Shown: in pieces, positions 8,501 through 18,400 of the stretch
Layout of the letters: the number at the start of each line of letters is the position of its first letter
Position numbering within the stretch: position 1 is the first letter of the stretch
NCBI GenBank assembly: GCA_945889085.1
Contig: CAMDBM010000006.1
Coordinates: forward strand, 1-64,000
Origin: WLJO01 sp945889085
Lineage (GTDB): Bacteria; Actinomycetota; Acidimicrobiia; Acidimicrobiales; Ilumatobacteraceae
Reading direction: 5' to 3'
DNA length: 64,000 nucleotides
The notes under the pieces: generated by a model
What the model was told of the DNA's origin: nothing
What the model saw: the letters and a program-made list of their open reading frames with translations, nothing else
Databases searched by the model: none
Made by a program: the position numbers and the translations under genes

Positions 8501-10039
8501 GCGTTCACCGACCCGGTGGTGCACCCCCTCGAGGACCTGGTGGGCCGCTACGCACGTACCCACGGCCCGTTCCTCGCGGACGGCGTGTCCCGCCGCCTTG
8601 CTGTCCCCGTGGAGCGTGTGGTCGGCGCGCTCCGTGCGCTCGAGGCGCAGGACCGGTTGGTCCGGGGCGAGTTCCGGCCCGAGGGGCACGAGCGGGAGTG
8701 GTGCGACGCCGAGGTGCTGCGTCAGCTTCGCCGGCGGTCGCTGGCAGCGCTGCGCCGTGAGGTGGAGCCCGTCGAACAGGAGGTGTTCGCACGCTTCCTC
8801 CCCGAGTGGCACGGGATCCGGGCCAACGACAGCGCCCGCGGTGGTGGCACGAGCCTCGACCGACTCGTGGAGGCGCTCGGGCTGCTGCAGGGTGCAGCAG
8901 TACCTGCCACGGTCCTCGAAACCGAGGTGCTCCCGGCGCGGGTACGGGGATTCCGACCCTCCGACCTCGACGAGTTGTGTGCCGCTGGGGAGGTGGTGTG
9001 GCTCGGGGCAGGTGCAATCGGGGCATCCGACGGCCGCGTGCGCATGTACTTCCGCGATCAGCTAGCGCTGCTCGGTGCCGGGCTCGAACCCGTCGAGCCG
9101 CCCGCTGGGGTCGTGCACGACGCCGTCCGTGCCGTCCTCGCGCAGCAGGGGGCGAGCTTCTGGTCGCAGTTGCGCGCCGGCACGGCACCGGCCACCGAGG
9201 CCGAGGTGCTCGCTGCACTCTGGGACCTCGTGTGGGCTGGCGAGGTGACCAACGACTCGATGACGCCGCTGCGCGCGTTCCTCGCCGGCACGGCGCGCAA
9301 GGCAGCGTCTCGATCCCAGGCGCCGGGGCTGCGCTTCCGCGGCCGCCCCCGACCCGGACGGCTGTCGTCGATCGGGCCTGCTTCGGGGGCCGGTCGCTGG
9401 TCGCTCGTTGCCCCGCTGCTCGAGCCCGCGCCCACCCCGACGGCTGCTTCACACGCGAACGCCTTGCAACTGCTGGAGCGCCACGGCATCGTCACCCGAG
9501 AGGCCGTAATTGCCGAGGGTGCAGCGGGAGGGTTCGCCGCGGTGTACGGCATCCTCAAGGTGCTCGAGGAGCGCGGCCAGGTGCGGCGTGGCTATTTCGT
9601 CGCCGGCCTCGGCGCTGCCCAGTTCGCGCTGCCCGGCGCGGTGGACCGACTGCGCTCGCTCCGCGAACCCGAGGCACCATCGGCCCCGCTCGTGCTCGCC
9701 GCAACCGATCCGGCGCAGCCATACGGAGCAGCACTGTCGTGGCCCGACAACGGCGGACGGCCGGCGCGCAGTGCCGGTGCGATGGTGGTCCTGGCCGACG
9801 GGTTGCCGCAGGCGTGGTACGACCGGCGGGGGCACCACCTGGTGGTGTTCGGCGCTGCGCGCAACGACGAACGCTGGGCGGACGCGCTCGCCTCGCTCGT
9901 GAAGGACGGGCGCCTACGCAGCCTGGAGATCCGCAAGGTGGACGGCAAAACCATCGCCGAGACCGGGCCAGAGGTGGTGGCCCCGCTCAAGCGTGCGGGC
10001 TTCGTGGACGGTTATCGCGGTCTGGTGCTGCGGTCCTGA
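5525..10039 (+). CDS. lhr: Lhr-type large ATP-dependent DNA helicase
   Basis: A 1,504-residue superfamily 2 helicase, the full length of bacterial Lhr. Visible motifs are Walker A APTGSGKT (about residues 54-61), the DEIH box DEIHAL (near 175), SATQRP (motif III) and the C-terminal RecA motifs SLELGIDMG and QRIGRAGHS. After about residue 850 comes the long Lhr-specific C-terminal region of winged-helix-like repeats. Lhr is a 3'-5' translocase unwinding DNA and RNA:DNA hybrids and is linked to DNA repair, with mitomycin-type damage induction in mycobacteria. ATG 5525 begins MERPDPTPPGHPVLGAF. The end overlaps the convergent DUF1990 gene by 28 nt. A Nei glycosylase follows, a neighbourhood also known in mycobacteria. 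Confidence 0.95.
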   Translation: MERPDPTPPGHPVLGAFSPAVGTWFATSFPEPTAAQVQGWPRIMAGEHTLICAPTGSGKTLTAFLGAIDRLVTTPAPDTRARTRVLYISPLRALAFDIEKNLRAPLQGIKLAAERLGVPFIEPTVGLRTGDTPARDRQRMLRNPPDLLITTPESLYLLLTSSARETLANVEWVILDEIHALAPTKRGAHLALSLERLELITARPPQRIGLSATQRPLEETAAFLGGFSAPGSARPVAIVDAGMRKPLEIEVVVPVEDMGALGKEVTELRSGPATSALSTTRTSIWPSIYPRILELVQAHRSTIIFCNARRQAERLAARLNELAEEQGLSGGAAGDLVKAHHGSLAREQRVIIEDDLKSGRLRALVATSSLELGIDMGAVDLVVQVESPGAVSRGLQRIGRAGHSVGEPSKGTIFPKHRGDLLEAAIVVRRMHDGLIEHTRYLRNPLDVLAQQIVAHVSMGDCATADLAALVRRCACFAELSDELLNNVLDLLAGRYPSEEFSELRPRIVWDRIGDVIRARDGSKRLAVTNGGTIPDRGLFGVFLPDGTRVGELDEEMVYESRPGETFLLGASTWRIEDISFERVVVTPAPGQPGKMPFWRGDRPGRPLELGRALGAFIREIRDLPDAAALQRLREHYFLDALAASNVVLYLREQQEAAGAVPDDRTVVVERFKDEIGDWRVCILSPFGTPVHAPWAMAIERRLAERFDMPVETMWGDDGIVIRLPESAEDVPLGDLLIDPDDIDELVVSTLPTTSLFAARFRECAGRALLLPRRRPDQRTPLWQQRRRAADLLAVAAKYPTFPILLETSRECLQDVFDVPALREVLGQLRSRALRVVSVDTPRASPFSQSLLFNWIAAYMYEGDAPLAERRAAALSLDRDLLRELLGAEELRELLDPGVLADLELELQCLVDGRRARSADELHDVLRKVGDLSAAEVDVRCEGDGAPWLAALLRERRAIAVRLGGEERFVAAEDAARYRDALGCALPMGLPAAFTDPVVHPLEDLVGRYARTHGPFLADGVSRRLAVPVERVVGALRALEAQDRLVRGEFRPEGHEREWCDAEVLRQLRRRSLAALRREVEPVEQEVFARFLPEWHGIRANDSARGGGTSLDRLVEALGLLQGAAVPATVLETEVLPARVRGFRPSDLDELCAAGEVVWLGAGAIGASDGRVRMYFRDQLALLGAGLEPVEPPAGVVHDAVRAVLAQQGASFWSQLRAGTAPATEAEVLAALWDLVWAGEVTNDSMTPLRAFLAGTARKAASRSQAPGLRFRGRPRPGRLSSIGPASGAGRWSLVAPLLEPAPTPTAASHANALQLLERHGIVTREAVIAEGAAGGFAAVYGILKVLEERGQVRRGYFVAGLGAAQFALPGAVDRLRSLREPEAPSAPLVLAATDPAQPYGAALSWPDNGGRPARSAGAMVVLADGLPQAWYDRRGHHLVVFGAARNDERWADALASLVKDGRLRSLEIRKVDGKTIAETGPEVVAPLKRAGFVDGYRGLVLRS

Positions 10040-10626
10040 GCCAACCGTTGGCGCACTGACGCGGCGAGCGCCGCCAGTGCCTCGGGCTTGAACAGCCGTT
10101 GTGCCCTGCGGGCTACAGGCAGACCGAGCCAGACGAACCACCGACCCGGGCGCGACACGGCCCGGATGGAGCCGTGGACCTCACCGGACCGGGGGTCGAA
10201 GGTGACGAGGAAGCGCTCCTCGCCCTGTGCTGCGTGAGAACCGATGGTGGCGTACACGAAACCGAAGCGCCTTGAGCCGTCGGGCCCGGTCTCGTCGGTG
10301 ACCGACACGATCCGACAGGCGAACGGCATCCAGAGGCCGGCAACACGGATGGCGTAGGCAACCACCACCCCGGGCTCGAGCGGTATGGACCCCGGGCGGT
10401 GGACACGGAACCACGGAAGGTCCATCTCCGCCCACGAGCGCATCGCATCGGAAGCCGCCGCGAACGCTTCCGGGCCGACCCCGAGGATTGCGTCGACGTC
10501 GTCGACGAACCAGCGCGCTGGCGCGGCGCCGTTGGTGAGGCCGAGGGGGGTGTTGAAACCGGTTGCCGAGCACTTGCGCACGAAGCGATCCATCTGCGAC
10601 GGGGAGGGAGCACGCCACGAGATCAT
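10012..10626 (-). CDS. DUF1990 family protein
   Basis: A 204-residue soluble protein. The core (FNTPLGLTNGAAP, FRVHRPGSIPLEPGVVVAYAI, FGFVYATIGSHAAQGEERF) matches the DUF1990 family, with its conserved YATI/LPGHPxxGEExF-like segment; a START/cyclase-like barrel is suspected for the family. Function unknown. ATG 10626 (MISWRAPSPS) is preferred; the longer frame to 10713 would run across the Nei promoter and start region. The 3' end overlaps the end of lhr by 28 nt in convergent orientation, and the 5' end is divergent from nei. Confidence 0.8.
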   Translation of the reverse strand: MISWRAPSPSQMDRFVRKCSATGFNTPLGLTNGAAPARWFVDDVDAILGVGPEAFAAASDAMRSWAEMDLPWFRVHRPGSIPLEPGVVVAYAIRVAGLWMPFACRIVSVTDETGPDGSRRFGFVYATIGSHAAQGEERFLVTFDPRSGEVHGSIRAVSRPGRWFVWLGLPVARRAQRLFKPEALAALAASVRQRLAQDRSTRPR

Positions 10627-10693
10627 GGGCTCATCATCTCGTGAACGGATGGGGTTCACCACCTGAACTGATGATTGATCTACGCTGCCACCA

Positions 10694-11689
10694 ATGCCCG
10701 AGGGTGACACCATCTACCGCGCTGCAGCGGCTCTGCGTACGGCGCTGGTCGGTCGGCCCATGCTGTCATTCGACTCCCGGAACCTTGACGGCGTCCAGCC
10801 ACAGGTGGGTCGGGTCATCGAGGAGATCGAGAGCTTCGGCAAGCACCTCGAGTTCGCCTGGGACGACGGGGTCGTGCTGCACACCCACATGCGCATGACC
10901 GGTTCCTGGCACCTCTACCACCCGGGTGAGCGCTGGCGCAGGCCGCAGCGGGAGATGGTGGTGGCCATTGGCGTGGGCCAGTGGCAGGCCGTGTGCTTCA
11001 ACGCACCGACCGTCGAGTGCTATCGCAGTTTCGACAAGCGGCGTCACCCGGGGTTCGGCCACCTTGGCCCTGACCTCACCAAGGATGCTCCGAACATCGA
11101 CGGGTGCCTCGACCGGATCGATCGCTTCGCCGACAGCAACGAGCCGATCGCTGAGGTGCTGCTCGACCAACGGATCGCGTGTGGTGTGGGCAACGTGTAC
11201 AAGAGCGAGGTGCTCTGGCACTGCGGCATCAGCCCGTTCCGGGCCATCAGCGACGTGGACCTCGCAACCCGTCGCATGGCAATCGAAACCGCTGCACGGA
11301 TGCTGCAGGAAAATCGTATGCGCACGCGACGCGTCACTGCCCCCGACACACCCGGCGGTCTCGCGGTGTACGGCCGCAACGGACTGCCGTGCCCGCGCTG
11401 CCACGGTGCGGTCAAGGTGCAACGCACCGGGGAGCACCTGCGGGCAACCTATTGGTGCCCAGCTTGTCAGGCGGCGCCGAAGTCCGCGATGCTCACCGAG
11501 GTGACACCCACCGGGCTCGTGCGGCCGCGTGCGATGGACGCAGAGCAGGAAGCAGCCGAGCTGTACCTCGAGGAGCATGACCAGCGCTGGTCACGCTCCG
11601 GCCAGCACGAGCATCAGGCACGACCCAGCACGCGGTCCACGCCGATCTCGATCGCGACGCGGTCGATGCGCTCGCTCGGCTGGCGGTAG
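10694..11689 (+). CDS. nei: Endonuclease VIII-like DNA glycosylase/AP lyase (Nei)
   Basis: Begins MPEGDTIYRAA: after removal of Met, Pro2 is the Schiff-base nucleophile and Glu3 the proton donor, the hallmark of Fpg/Nei enzymes, which excise oxidised bases and cleave the abasic strand. A Lys in SFGKHLEF corresponds to the beta-loop lysine. The helix-two-turn-helix lies around LLDQRIACGVGNVYKSEVLW. The C-terminal zinc finger is CPRCHGAV...YWCPACQ. At 331 residues it is longer than usual: about 60 residues after the zinc finger form an Arg/Ser-rich tail whose last 76 nt overlap the convergent FMN-binding gene. Transcribed away from the DUF1990 gene and in the same orientation as lhr. Confidence 0.92.
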   Translation: MPEGDTIYRAAAALRTALVGRPMLSFDSRNLDGVQPQVGRVIEEIESFGKHLEFAWDDGVVLHTHMRMTGSWHLYHPGERWRRPQREMVVAIGVGQWQAVCFNAPTVECYRSFDKRRHPGFGHLGPDLTKDAPNIDGCLDRIDRFADSNEPIAEVLLDQRIACGVGNVYKSEVLWHCGISPFRAISDVDLATRRMAIETAARMLQENRMRTRRVTAPDTPGGLAVYGRNGLPCPRCHGAVKVQRTGEHLRATYWCPACQAAPKSAMLTEVTPTGLVRPRAMDAEQEAAELYLEEHDQRWSRSGQHEHQARPSTRSTPISIATRSMRSLGWR

Positions 11690-12006
11690 CGGGCCGCATA
11701 CCCGGCTACCGCAGCGGCAACGTCGGCGGGGTTGTCGGTCAGGCGGGCAACGCCCTCGAGGGTGAGCCATCGGCCGCCATCCACCTGTGACACTGCCGCC
11801 CGCGTACCGCCCCGCAGCACGTTTCTCGCCTTGATCGACGGGGCGAACGTGATGATGCGCACGAGGCCGACGCGGTCATCCCAGGCGAAACCCACCGGGA
11901 CGACGTGGGGGGAGCCGTCGGGTCGCAGTGTGGTGAGCGTGGCGAGGTGGCGCTCGTTGAGAAACGCGAGCACCTCCTCGGGGAGGCTCTTCGGGTCGTA
12001 GGGCAT
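11614..12006 (-). CDS. PPOX-class FMN/F420-binding protein
   Basis: A 130-residue split-barrel protein of the pyridoxamine-5'-phosphate-oxidase-like superfamily. The start MPYDPKSLPEEVLAFLNER, then LATLTTLRPDGSPHVVPVGF and FAPSIKARNVLRGG, is typical of actinobacterial F420-dependent oxidoreductases of this fold, where the Lys/Arg cluster binds the cofactor phosphate. The likely role is reduction of small molecules or heme/biliverdin-like substrates with reduced F420; the exact substrate cannot be read from sequence. The gene converges on nei with a 76-nt overlap and is followed 35 nt later by the permease gene start region on the other side of the ABC operon. Confidence 0.82.
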   Translation of the reverse strand: MPYDPKSLPEEVLAFLNERHLATLTTLRPDGSPHVVPVGFAWDDRVGLVRIITFAPSIKARNVLRGGTRAAVSQVDGGRWLTLEGVARLTDNPADVAAAVAGYAARYRQPSERIDRVAIEIGVDRVLGRA

Positions 12007-12041
12007 GCTGTCGAACGTAGTGCGGCTGCCGTTTGCACGCG

Positions 12042-14591
12042 TCAGTTGGTGGAGATGGCCTCAAGCACGTTGACCTTCGTGGCGCGCCGTGCCGGGATGA
12101 TTGCGGCCAGCACACCGAGCACGATGGCGATGACGAAGATCGATGCCATGCGGATGATCGGCACGGAGAACTGGTTGAGGCCCTTGTCCTTCAGCGCTGC
12201 GACGACGGCGAACCCGAGGGCAAGCCCTATCGCAACGCCCTCGACTGCTCCGATGAGGGTGACGATCAGTGCCTCCCAGCGGATACTCGACCGAACCTGA
12301 GAACGGGTCATGCCGATCGCGCGAAGGAGGCCGAGTTCCCTGCGCCGTTCGTAGACAGACAGCAGCAGCGTGATGACGATGCCGATCGCCGCGATCACGA
12401 CGGACAGCGCAAGCAATCCGTAGATGAGGTTGAGCAGCGGGTCGACCTGCTTGGCCTGGCTGTCGATGTACTCGATACGGGTCTTGGTCTTGCCGGCCGG
12501 GGCGAGCTCCCGTACCACCGCATCGACAGCGGACTTTGCAGCGGTGTCGCTGACGCCTTCATTTTTCAGCATGTACACGCCGAAATCGAACAGGTTGTCG
12601 CCGGCCCCCTCGAACACCGCTCGGGACACGGTGAACCCGCCAGCGAGCGTGTCCTCCTCGTACACGGCGACGACCCGGAGGTCGCGCTGGGTGCCACCGA
12701 GCGACGAGAAGGTGATGGTGGAGCCGATCCCCTTGTCGAGGGACTCAGCCTTGTCCTTGCTGATCGCGATGGAGGTGCGATCGAGGTCCGTGAGCAAGCC
12801 CTCGACCACCTTGAGGTCGAACAGCGCCGAGACAGTGGACGGATCCACCACGGTCACGGAGGTTCCCTTCGCGCGCTCCGGCAGCTTTGCGACGGCTATG
12901 CCGACCCCAGTCGCTACCTCAATCTCGGGGAGCGAGTCCAACGCCGGGGCGAGGGTGATCGGGAGGCCGCCGAACCCGAAGGACTGGACGGTAACCGTGA
13001 GGTCCCCCTGGAACTGGTCGGCGAAGATCGCCCGGACCGAGGCCTTGATGGAACTGGCCATGACGGTGACGGCTGCAACGAGCGCCGCTCCGACGAGGAG
13101 GGCAGCAGCGGTGCGGGCCGTACGTTTCGGGTTCCGCGCAGCGTTCTCGGCGCCCATCTGCCCGGTGATCCCGCGCAGCGAGCGCAAGGGGATCCCTGCG
13201 AGGCGTGCGAGTGGACCGGCAACGAGGGGTCCGAGCACGAACAGCCCCGTGAAGAGCCCGAGTGCACCCGGGCCGAGGAGTACGAGCTTGCCGCCGAACA
13301 GGGCACCCATGACGCCGGCGATTCCGACACCGAGGAGGAGAACACCCCAGACGAGTCGCGAGCGGGACCACGCGTCAGGTTCGATCGCCTCGTCCCGGAG
13401 TGCGGCGACGGGCGGCACCTTGCTCGACCGGATCGCCGGCAGGAGCGCCGATGCTGCGGTGACCACGAGGCCGACGATCAGCGTGGTGACCACGGTGCTG
13501 CCGCGCAGGCTCACCCCGGTGGACGGCAGGTCCACCCCCGCCGCATTGAGCAGACTGCGAAGACCGACAGCGAGGCCGACTCCCGAGACGAGCCCGATCA
13601 GGGAGCCAACGAGGCCGATCACGAATGCCTCGACGAGCAGCGCGAAGGTGACCTGCCACCGGCTGGCGCCGACGGCGCGCAGCAACGCGTTCTCGCGTCG
13701 GCGCTGCGCGACCGTGATGGAGAACAGGTTGTAGATAACGAAGGTGGCGACGAACAGCGCGATGAATGCGAAGACCTTGAGGAACACCGAGAAGAAGCTG
13801 AGTCCCTTCTGGATATCGCTCTTGTTCTCCTCCTCGATCGCCTCGCCGGTGAGGGTCTCGACCCCGGCTGTCCCGATCTCTGAGCGGATCCTGTCCACGA
13901 GCTCGGCCTCGGACACGCTGCCGTCGCCGCGAACGATGATCGCGTCGTACGCGTCCGACTTGCCGTTCAGGAACTCGGCCGCCGTCAGGTCGTCGAAGAG
14001 TGCGAAGGTGGCGCCGCCCGGCGAGTCGACTGTCCCGAACTGGGCGGCCCCGACAAGCGTGAACTCGCGGGTGCCGCTCACGGCGGTGACCTTGATGCGG
14101 TCGCCGATCGAGAACTTGCCGCGCACGTAGGAGTTGACATCCACCGCGACCTCGGTGCCGTCCCGGGGGGCGCGTCCGGTTTCGAAGCGCCAGAAACCGA
14201 TGGTGTCGGTGCCAACCGTGGCACCGAACGTCGGCGGTCCGCCGCCGGGCTTGCCGACCGGCTTGCCTTGCTTGTCGACGATGACGGCGAACTGCTGGAC
14301 GGAGACCTCTGCGGCGACGACACCGGGGACCTCGCGGATCTGCTCGACGAGCGTTCCGGAGATCTTGCCGCGCTGTGCGTCGCCGAAGTCCTGTTCGATG
14401 ACGTCGCCCGAGCGGACGTACGCATCCACGTTCTCGAACACGTTCGAGAACAGGTTGTCGAAGGTGCCCTTGATCGTGTCGGTGAACACGGTGGTCCCGG
14501 TGAGGAACGCGGTGCCGAGCATGACGGCGAGCGATGTGAGCAACAGGCGCGTCTTGCGCGCGAGCACGCCCTTCAGGGCGATTCGGAGCAC
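12042..14591 (-). CDS. MacB/FtsX-type ABC transporter permease
   Basis: An 849-residue membrane protein made of two tandem FtsX/MacB units. The first begins with a helix at LLLTSLAVMLGTAFLTGTTVF and a ~200-residue extracytoplasmic domain (DTIKGTFDNLFSNVFENVDAYV...), followed by three helices (KVFAFIALFVATFVIYNLF and onwards). A second copy of helix, periplasmic domain and three helices ends at AIIPARRATKVNVLEAISTN, the typical C-terminal signature. The GTG start at 14591 lies 2 nt after the stop of the ATPase gene, so the genes are coupled. Such exporters extract lipoproteins, peptides or drugs from the outer membrane leaflet; the substrate is unknown. Confidence 0.9.
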   Translation of the reverse strand: MLRIALKGVLARKTRLLLTSLAVMLGTAFLTGTTVFTDTIKGTFDNLFSNVFENVDAYVRSGDVIEQDFGDAQRGKISGTLVEQIREVPGVVAAEVSVQQFAVIVDKQGKPVGKPGGGPPTFGATVGTDTIGFWRFETGRAPRDGTEVAVDVNSYVRGKFSIGDRIKVTAVSGTREFTLVGAAQFGTVDSPGGATFALFDDLTAAEFLNGKSDAYDAIIVRGDGSVSEAELVDRIRSEIGTAGVETLTGEAIEEENKSDIQKGLSFFSVFLKVFAFIALFVATFVIYNLFSITVAQRRRENALLRAVGASRWQVTFALLVEAFVIGLVGSLIGLVSGVGLAVGLRSLLNAAGVDLPSTGVSLRGSTVVTTLIVGLVVTAASALLPAIRSSKVPPVAALRDEAIEPDAWSRSRLVWGVLLLGVGIAGVMGALFGGKLVLLGPGALGLFTGLFVLGPLVAGPLARLAGIPLRSLRGITGQMGAENAARNPKRTARTAAALLVGAALVAAVTVMASSIKASVRAIFADQFQGDLTVTVQSFGFGGLPITLAPALDSLPEIEVATGVGIAVAKLPERAKGTSVTVVDPSTVSALFDLKVVEGLLTDLDRTSIAISKDKAESLDKGIGSTITFSSLGGTQRDLRVVAVYEEDTLAGGFTVSRAVFEGAGDNLFDFGVYMLKNEGVSDTAAKSAVDAVVRELAPAGKTKTRIEYIDSQAKQVDPLLNLIYGLLALSVVIAAIGIVITLLLSVYERRRELGLLRAIGMTRSQVRSSIRWEALIVTLIGAVEGVAIGLALGFAVVAALKDKGLNQFSVPIIRMASIFVIAIVLGVLAAIIPARRATKVNVLEAISTN

Positions 14592-14593
14592 GG

Positions 14594-15346
14594 TCAGCCG
14601 CCCAAGCGCTTGAGGTGGTCCAGGATTCGCTCGGCGGTGGGGGACTCCATCTCGTCGACCACGCGCCCGTCGGCGAGGAACACCACGCGGTCGGCATGAC
14701 TGGCGGCGCCCGGGTCGTGGGTGACCATTACGATCGTCTGGCCGAACTCGTCCACCGCATGCCGCATGAACTCGAGGATCTCCGTACTCGAGTGCGAGTC
14801 CAGGTTGCCGGTGGGCTCGTCGGCGAAGATGATCTGCGGCCGGGTCACGAGCGCCCGGGCTACAGCCACCCGCTGTTGCTGCCCGCCGGAGAGCTCGCTC
14901 GGCTTGTGCGAGAGCCTGGGGCGCAGGCTGACGGCGTCGATCACACGGTCGAGCCACTGCTGATCCGGCTTGCGGCCGCCGAGCGCCAGGGGCAGCGTGA
15001 TGTTCTCGAGTGCGGTGAGCGTGGGTACGAGGTTGAACGACTGGAAGACGAACCCGACCTGATCTCGGCGCAGCATGGTCAGCTGTTTGTCGTTCAGGTC
15101 GGAGACGTCGACGTCACCGATGTAGGCCTTGCCGCCGCTGAGCCGATCGAGGCCGGCGAGGCAGTGCATCAGGGTGGACTTGCCGGACCCGGACGGGCCC
15201 ATGATGGCGGTGAAGCGGCCGCGCTCGAACGACACGGTGACCCCGTCGAGCGCCCGGACCTCGGTGCCACCCTTGCCGTACACCTTGACGGCATCGACGG
15301 AGCCGGCGGCGGCGGTAACAACCGGTTGGGAAGTGGGGGTCGACAT
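14594..15346 (-). CDS. LolD/MacB-type ABC transporter ATPase
   Basis: The 250-residue ATP-binding subunit contains all ABC motifs: Walker A GPSGSGKST, Q-loop in FVFQSFNLVPTLTALENI (typical of the LolD/MacB group), signature LSGGQQQRVAVARAL, Walker B IIFADEPTGNLD and the switch His in MVTHDP. It powers the FtsX-type permease encoded immediately downstream. ATG 15346 (MSTPTSQPVV) is chosen; a longer frame to 15472 runs into the promoter region of the divergent cyclase gene and reads as non-coding sequence. Confidence 0.95.
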   Translation of the reverse strand: MSTPTSQPVVTAAAGSVDAVKVYGKGGTEVRALDGVTVSFERGRFTAIMGPSGSGKSTLMHCLAGLDRLSGGKAYIGDVDVSDLNDKQLTMLRRDQVGFVFQSFNLVPTLTALENITLPLALGGRKPDQQWLDRVIDAVSLRPRLSHKPSELSGGQQQRVAVARALVTRPQIIFADEPTGNLDSHSSTEILEFMRHAVDEFGQTIVMVTHDPGAASHADRVVFLADGRVVDEMESPTAERILDHLKRLGG

Positions 15347-15496
15347 GGTCACAGTCTCGCCCCAGGCGGCGCGACTCCATCCGCCGCAAACCAATATTTC
15401 AATCCCCGACGGGGGCGGCCGGCAGCGTACGATCGCGCCCATGCATCCGGATCCCCGCCCCCCGGCTGCCACAACAGGCGACTGGTGGTCGCAAGC

Positions 15497-18400
15497 ATGT
15501 TGACCTGCACCTCCTGCTCCGCCTTCGCGCCCGACGGCGCTCGCTTCTGCCCGGGCTGCGGGGCAGAGGTGAGCAGTGCGCTCGGCGAGGAACGGCGCGT
15601 TGTCACGGTCCTATTCGCAGACATTGTCGGGTTCACCACGCTGTCCGAGCACGCGGACCCCGAGCAGGTGAAGCGACTCGTGGATGGCATCTTCCAGAAG
15701 ATGGTGGAGGACGTTGTCCTGTTCGGCGGGCACGTGGACAAGATCGTCGGGGACTGCATCGTTGCGCTCTTCGGTGCGCCGATAACGCACGACGACGATG
15801 CCGAGCGGGCCGTCCGCGCCGCGTTGAAGATGCAGCAGACGCTGAGCGATCACAACCGTGAGGCAGCCTCCGGCCTGCAGATGCGCATCGGCATCAATAC
15901 CGGGGAGGTGCTCGTCGGGGCTTCCCGCGCGGGCGGTGCCTATACGGCGATGGGCGACGTGGTGAACACCGCGTCCCGGCTGCAGTCCGAGGCGCCACCC
16001 GGTCGAGTGCTCGTCGGCCAGCCCACCAAGGTGCTCACGGACCGTCCCATCCGCTACTCGTGGTTCGAGTCCCTCACCCCGCGAGGGCGCGAGCAGTCGA
16101 TTGACGCGTGGCTCGCGGAGGAGGTGAGCCTGCGGCCCGGGCGCCGCCGCCGGGAGCGCTCCACCCCGATGATCGGCCGTGCCGAGGAGACGCAACTGTT
16201 GCTCTCCGGCGTTGCGTACGCGGTGGCACGCCAGAAGGCGCTGCTCGTGGCGATCGACGGTGAGGGTGGCGTCGGCAAGAGCCGCTTGGCGGAGGAGATT
16301 GTGCGAACCGCCCGCGAGGCCCACGGGCTCTCGGTGCTCGTCGGGGCGTGCGTTGCGTACGGCGAGGCGAACGTGTGGTGGCCGATCGCAACGGCGCTCA
16401 GCGATGCGCTCGGTCTCGGTGACATGGAGGCGGAGGGCGTCCGGCGCACGGGCATGCAACGTGCGGCGGAACTGCTCGGCCGCGCCGACGACGATCCAGA
16501 AATCGTGCGTATCGGCGACGCATTCCTCCACCTCGTCGGGCAGCCCTCGGCCCTCGACCGTCTCGATGCCGTGCGGGCACGCGAGGAGCTCACTCGTGCT
16601 CTCATCACGGTGCTGCACGCCCGGTGCAACCGGGGCCCGCTGCTGCTCGCGATAGCGGACGTCCACTGGGCGGACACGGTGGTGCTCAACCTGCTGGAGC
16701 AGTTGCTCACCAACCTCGCCAACCTGCCGTTCGTGCTGCTCACAACGGCGCGCCCCGACGTGGAGGTTACGTGGCCCCCGATGAGCCCGCTGTTTACGTC
16801 GCTCCACCTGCGGCTCGAGCCGCTCGATCGGTCGTCCACCGAACAGCTCGCATCGGCGATCCTCGGCGACTCCGCCGATTCGGCAATCGTTGCCTCGCTG
16901 TACGACCGGAGTGGCGGCAATCCCCTGTTCCTCGAGGAACTCGCAACGCTCGTGGCAGACGGCGGGCACGTCGGCGACCTGCCGGACTCCCTGCGAACAC
17001 TGGTGTCGGCCCGCCTGGACCAGTTGACCTCGGACCAGCGGGCGATGCTCGACAACGCGGCAGTGCTCGGCGCGTCCGGCTCGCTGACTGCGCTGCTGCG
17101 CTTTGCCGAGGCACTCGGGCAGCACGGAGACAGCTCGACGCTCGATGCGCTCGTGGACGCCGGGTTGCTCGCGCGTGAAGGCCGGCGCTGGAGCTTCCGG
17201 TCGCAGTCCGTGCGCGACGTGGCGTACAACACACTCACCAAGGCAGTTCGCGCCGTTCGGCACTACGGGATTGCGGAGTCGCTCGCAACGATCTACGAGC
17301 GCTTCGTGCTGCTCTCGGGATCGGGCGGCCCGAACGAGACAACACGGGAGGGCACTGCCAACCGGGACGAGATCGCCCACCACTACGCCACCACTGCCGA
17401 ACTGGTCGCGGAACTCGGGCCCGTGTCGGGCGTGCCGGGCGATGTCGTCGACCGTGCCGTGAGGTGGCTGACCCTCGCCGCGGAGCGGGCGTCCGGACAG
17501 CACTACATGCGGTCCGCCGTCCGTCTCGCCACACGGGGTCTCGACCTGCTCGGCGAGGAGGTCGACGATGCGAGGGTGCCGTCGATGCTCCGCCTCTGCC
17601 TCATCCGGGCGGCGTCGCACGCCGAGCAGCGCAATATCGCTCGCGCACGGGCGGACCTCGACCGGGTGCTGCGCTCCAGCGAACTGCTCGGGGACCTCGA
17701 GTCCGAGGCCGAAGCCCGACGCATCCTCGGAACGGTCGTGCGCCTCAGCGGGAACCTGCCGGGTGCGCGCGACGAGTTCTCCGAGGCGGTGCGGTTGTTC
17801 CGCGAGGTCGGCAAGCCGCTGCGGCTCGCGCGGGCACTGCGTGACCGCGCGTTCGTCGAACTGCTCGGTGGCGATCTTCACCTCGCGGAGCAGTTGCTCG
17901 ACGAGGCGGAGCGGCTTACCCAAGGTGGTGCGGACGCGATCGGGCTGGCCTGGGTGGAGTGGCACCGTGCATGGCTGTCGTTCATCTCGGGGGACCTCGT
18001 GCAGGCCGAGGCGCGCCTCGACCTCGCTCAGCGCAGCATGACGGCCATGGGCGATCGTGGTGGCCTCGGCTGGGCGCAGGGTCTGCTGGCTTATGTCCGT
18101 TACTACCAGGGCCGCACGGACGAGGCGAGTGAACTTGCGGACCGGGTGCTCGAGGAGGCACTCGATCGCGGCGACGACTGGGCTGCTGGAATGATGCAGT
18201 CCCTCCAGGCGAACCTCTGGCTCTGGCGCGGGCGTACCGAGGACGCGCTCAAGCAGGGCGAGACGGCGCGCACGCGCTTCAAGCGCATGGGTGACGGCTT
18301 CGGCGAACTACTGGCACTCGCGCCGCTCACGCGTGCGACGGCCGCGCTCGGCCGGGCCTCGGCACACCAGCGGACCGTCGAGGAGATGCATCTTCTCGGC

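Noticed and set aside
12033..13883. Long open frame (616 codons) on the + strand
   Set aside because: It lies wholly antisense to the ABC permease gene, with a Glu/Arg/Asp-rich low-complexity translation typical of the antisense frame in GC-rich coding DNA.
15611..17965. 784-codon frame on the minus strand
   Set aside because: Antisense shadow of the cyclase gene, whose + strand reading carries clear domain motifs.
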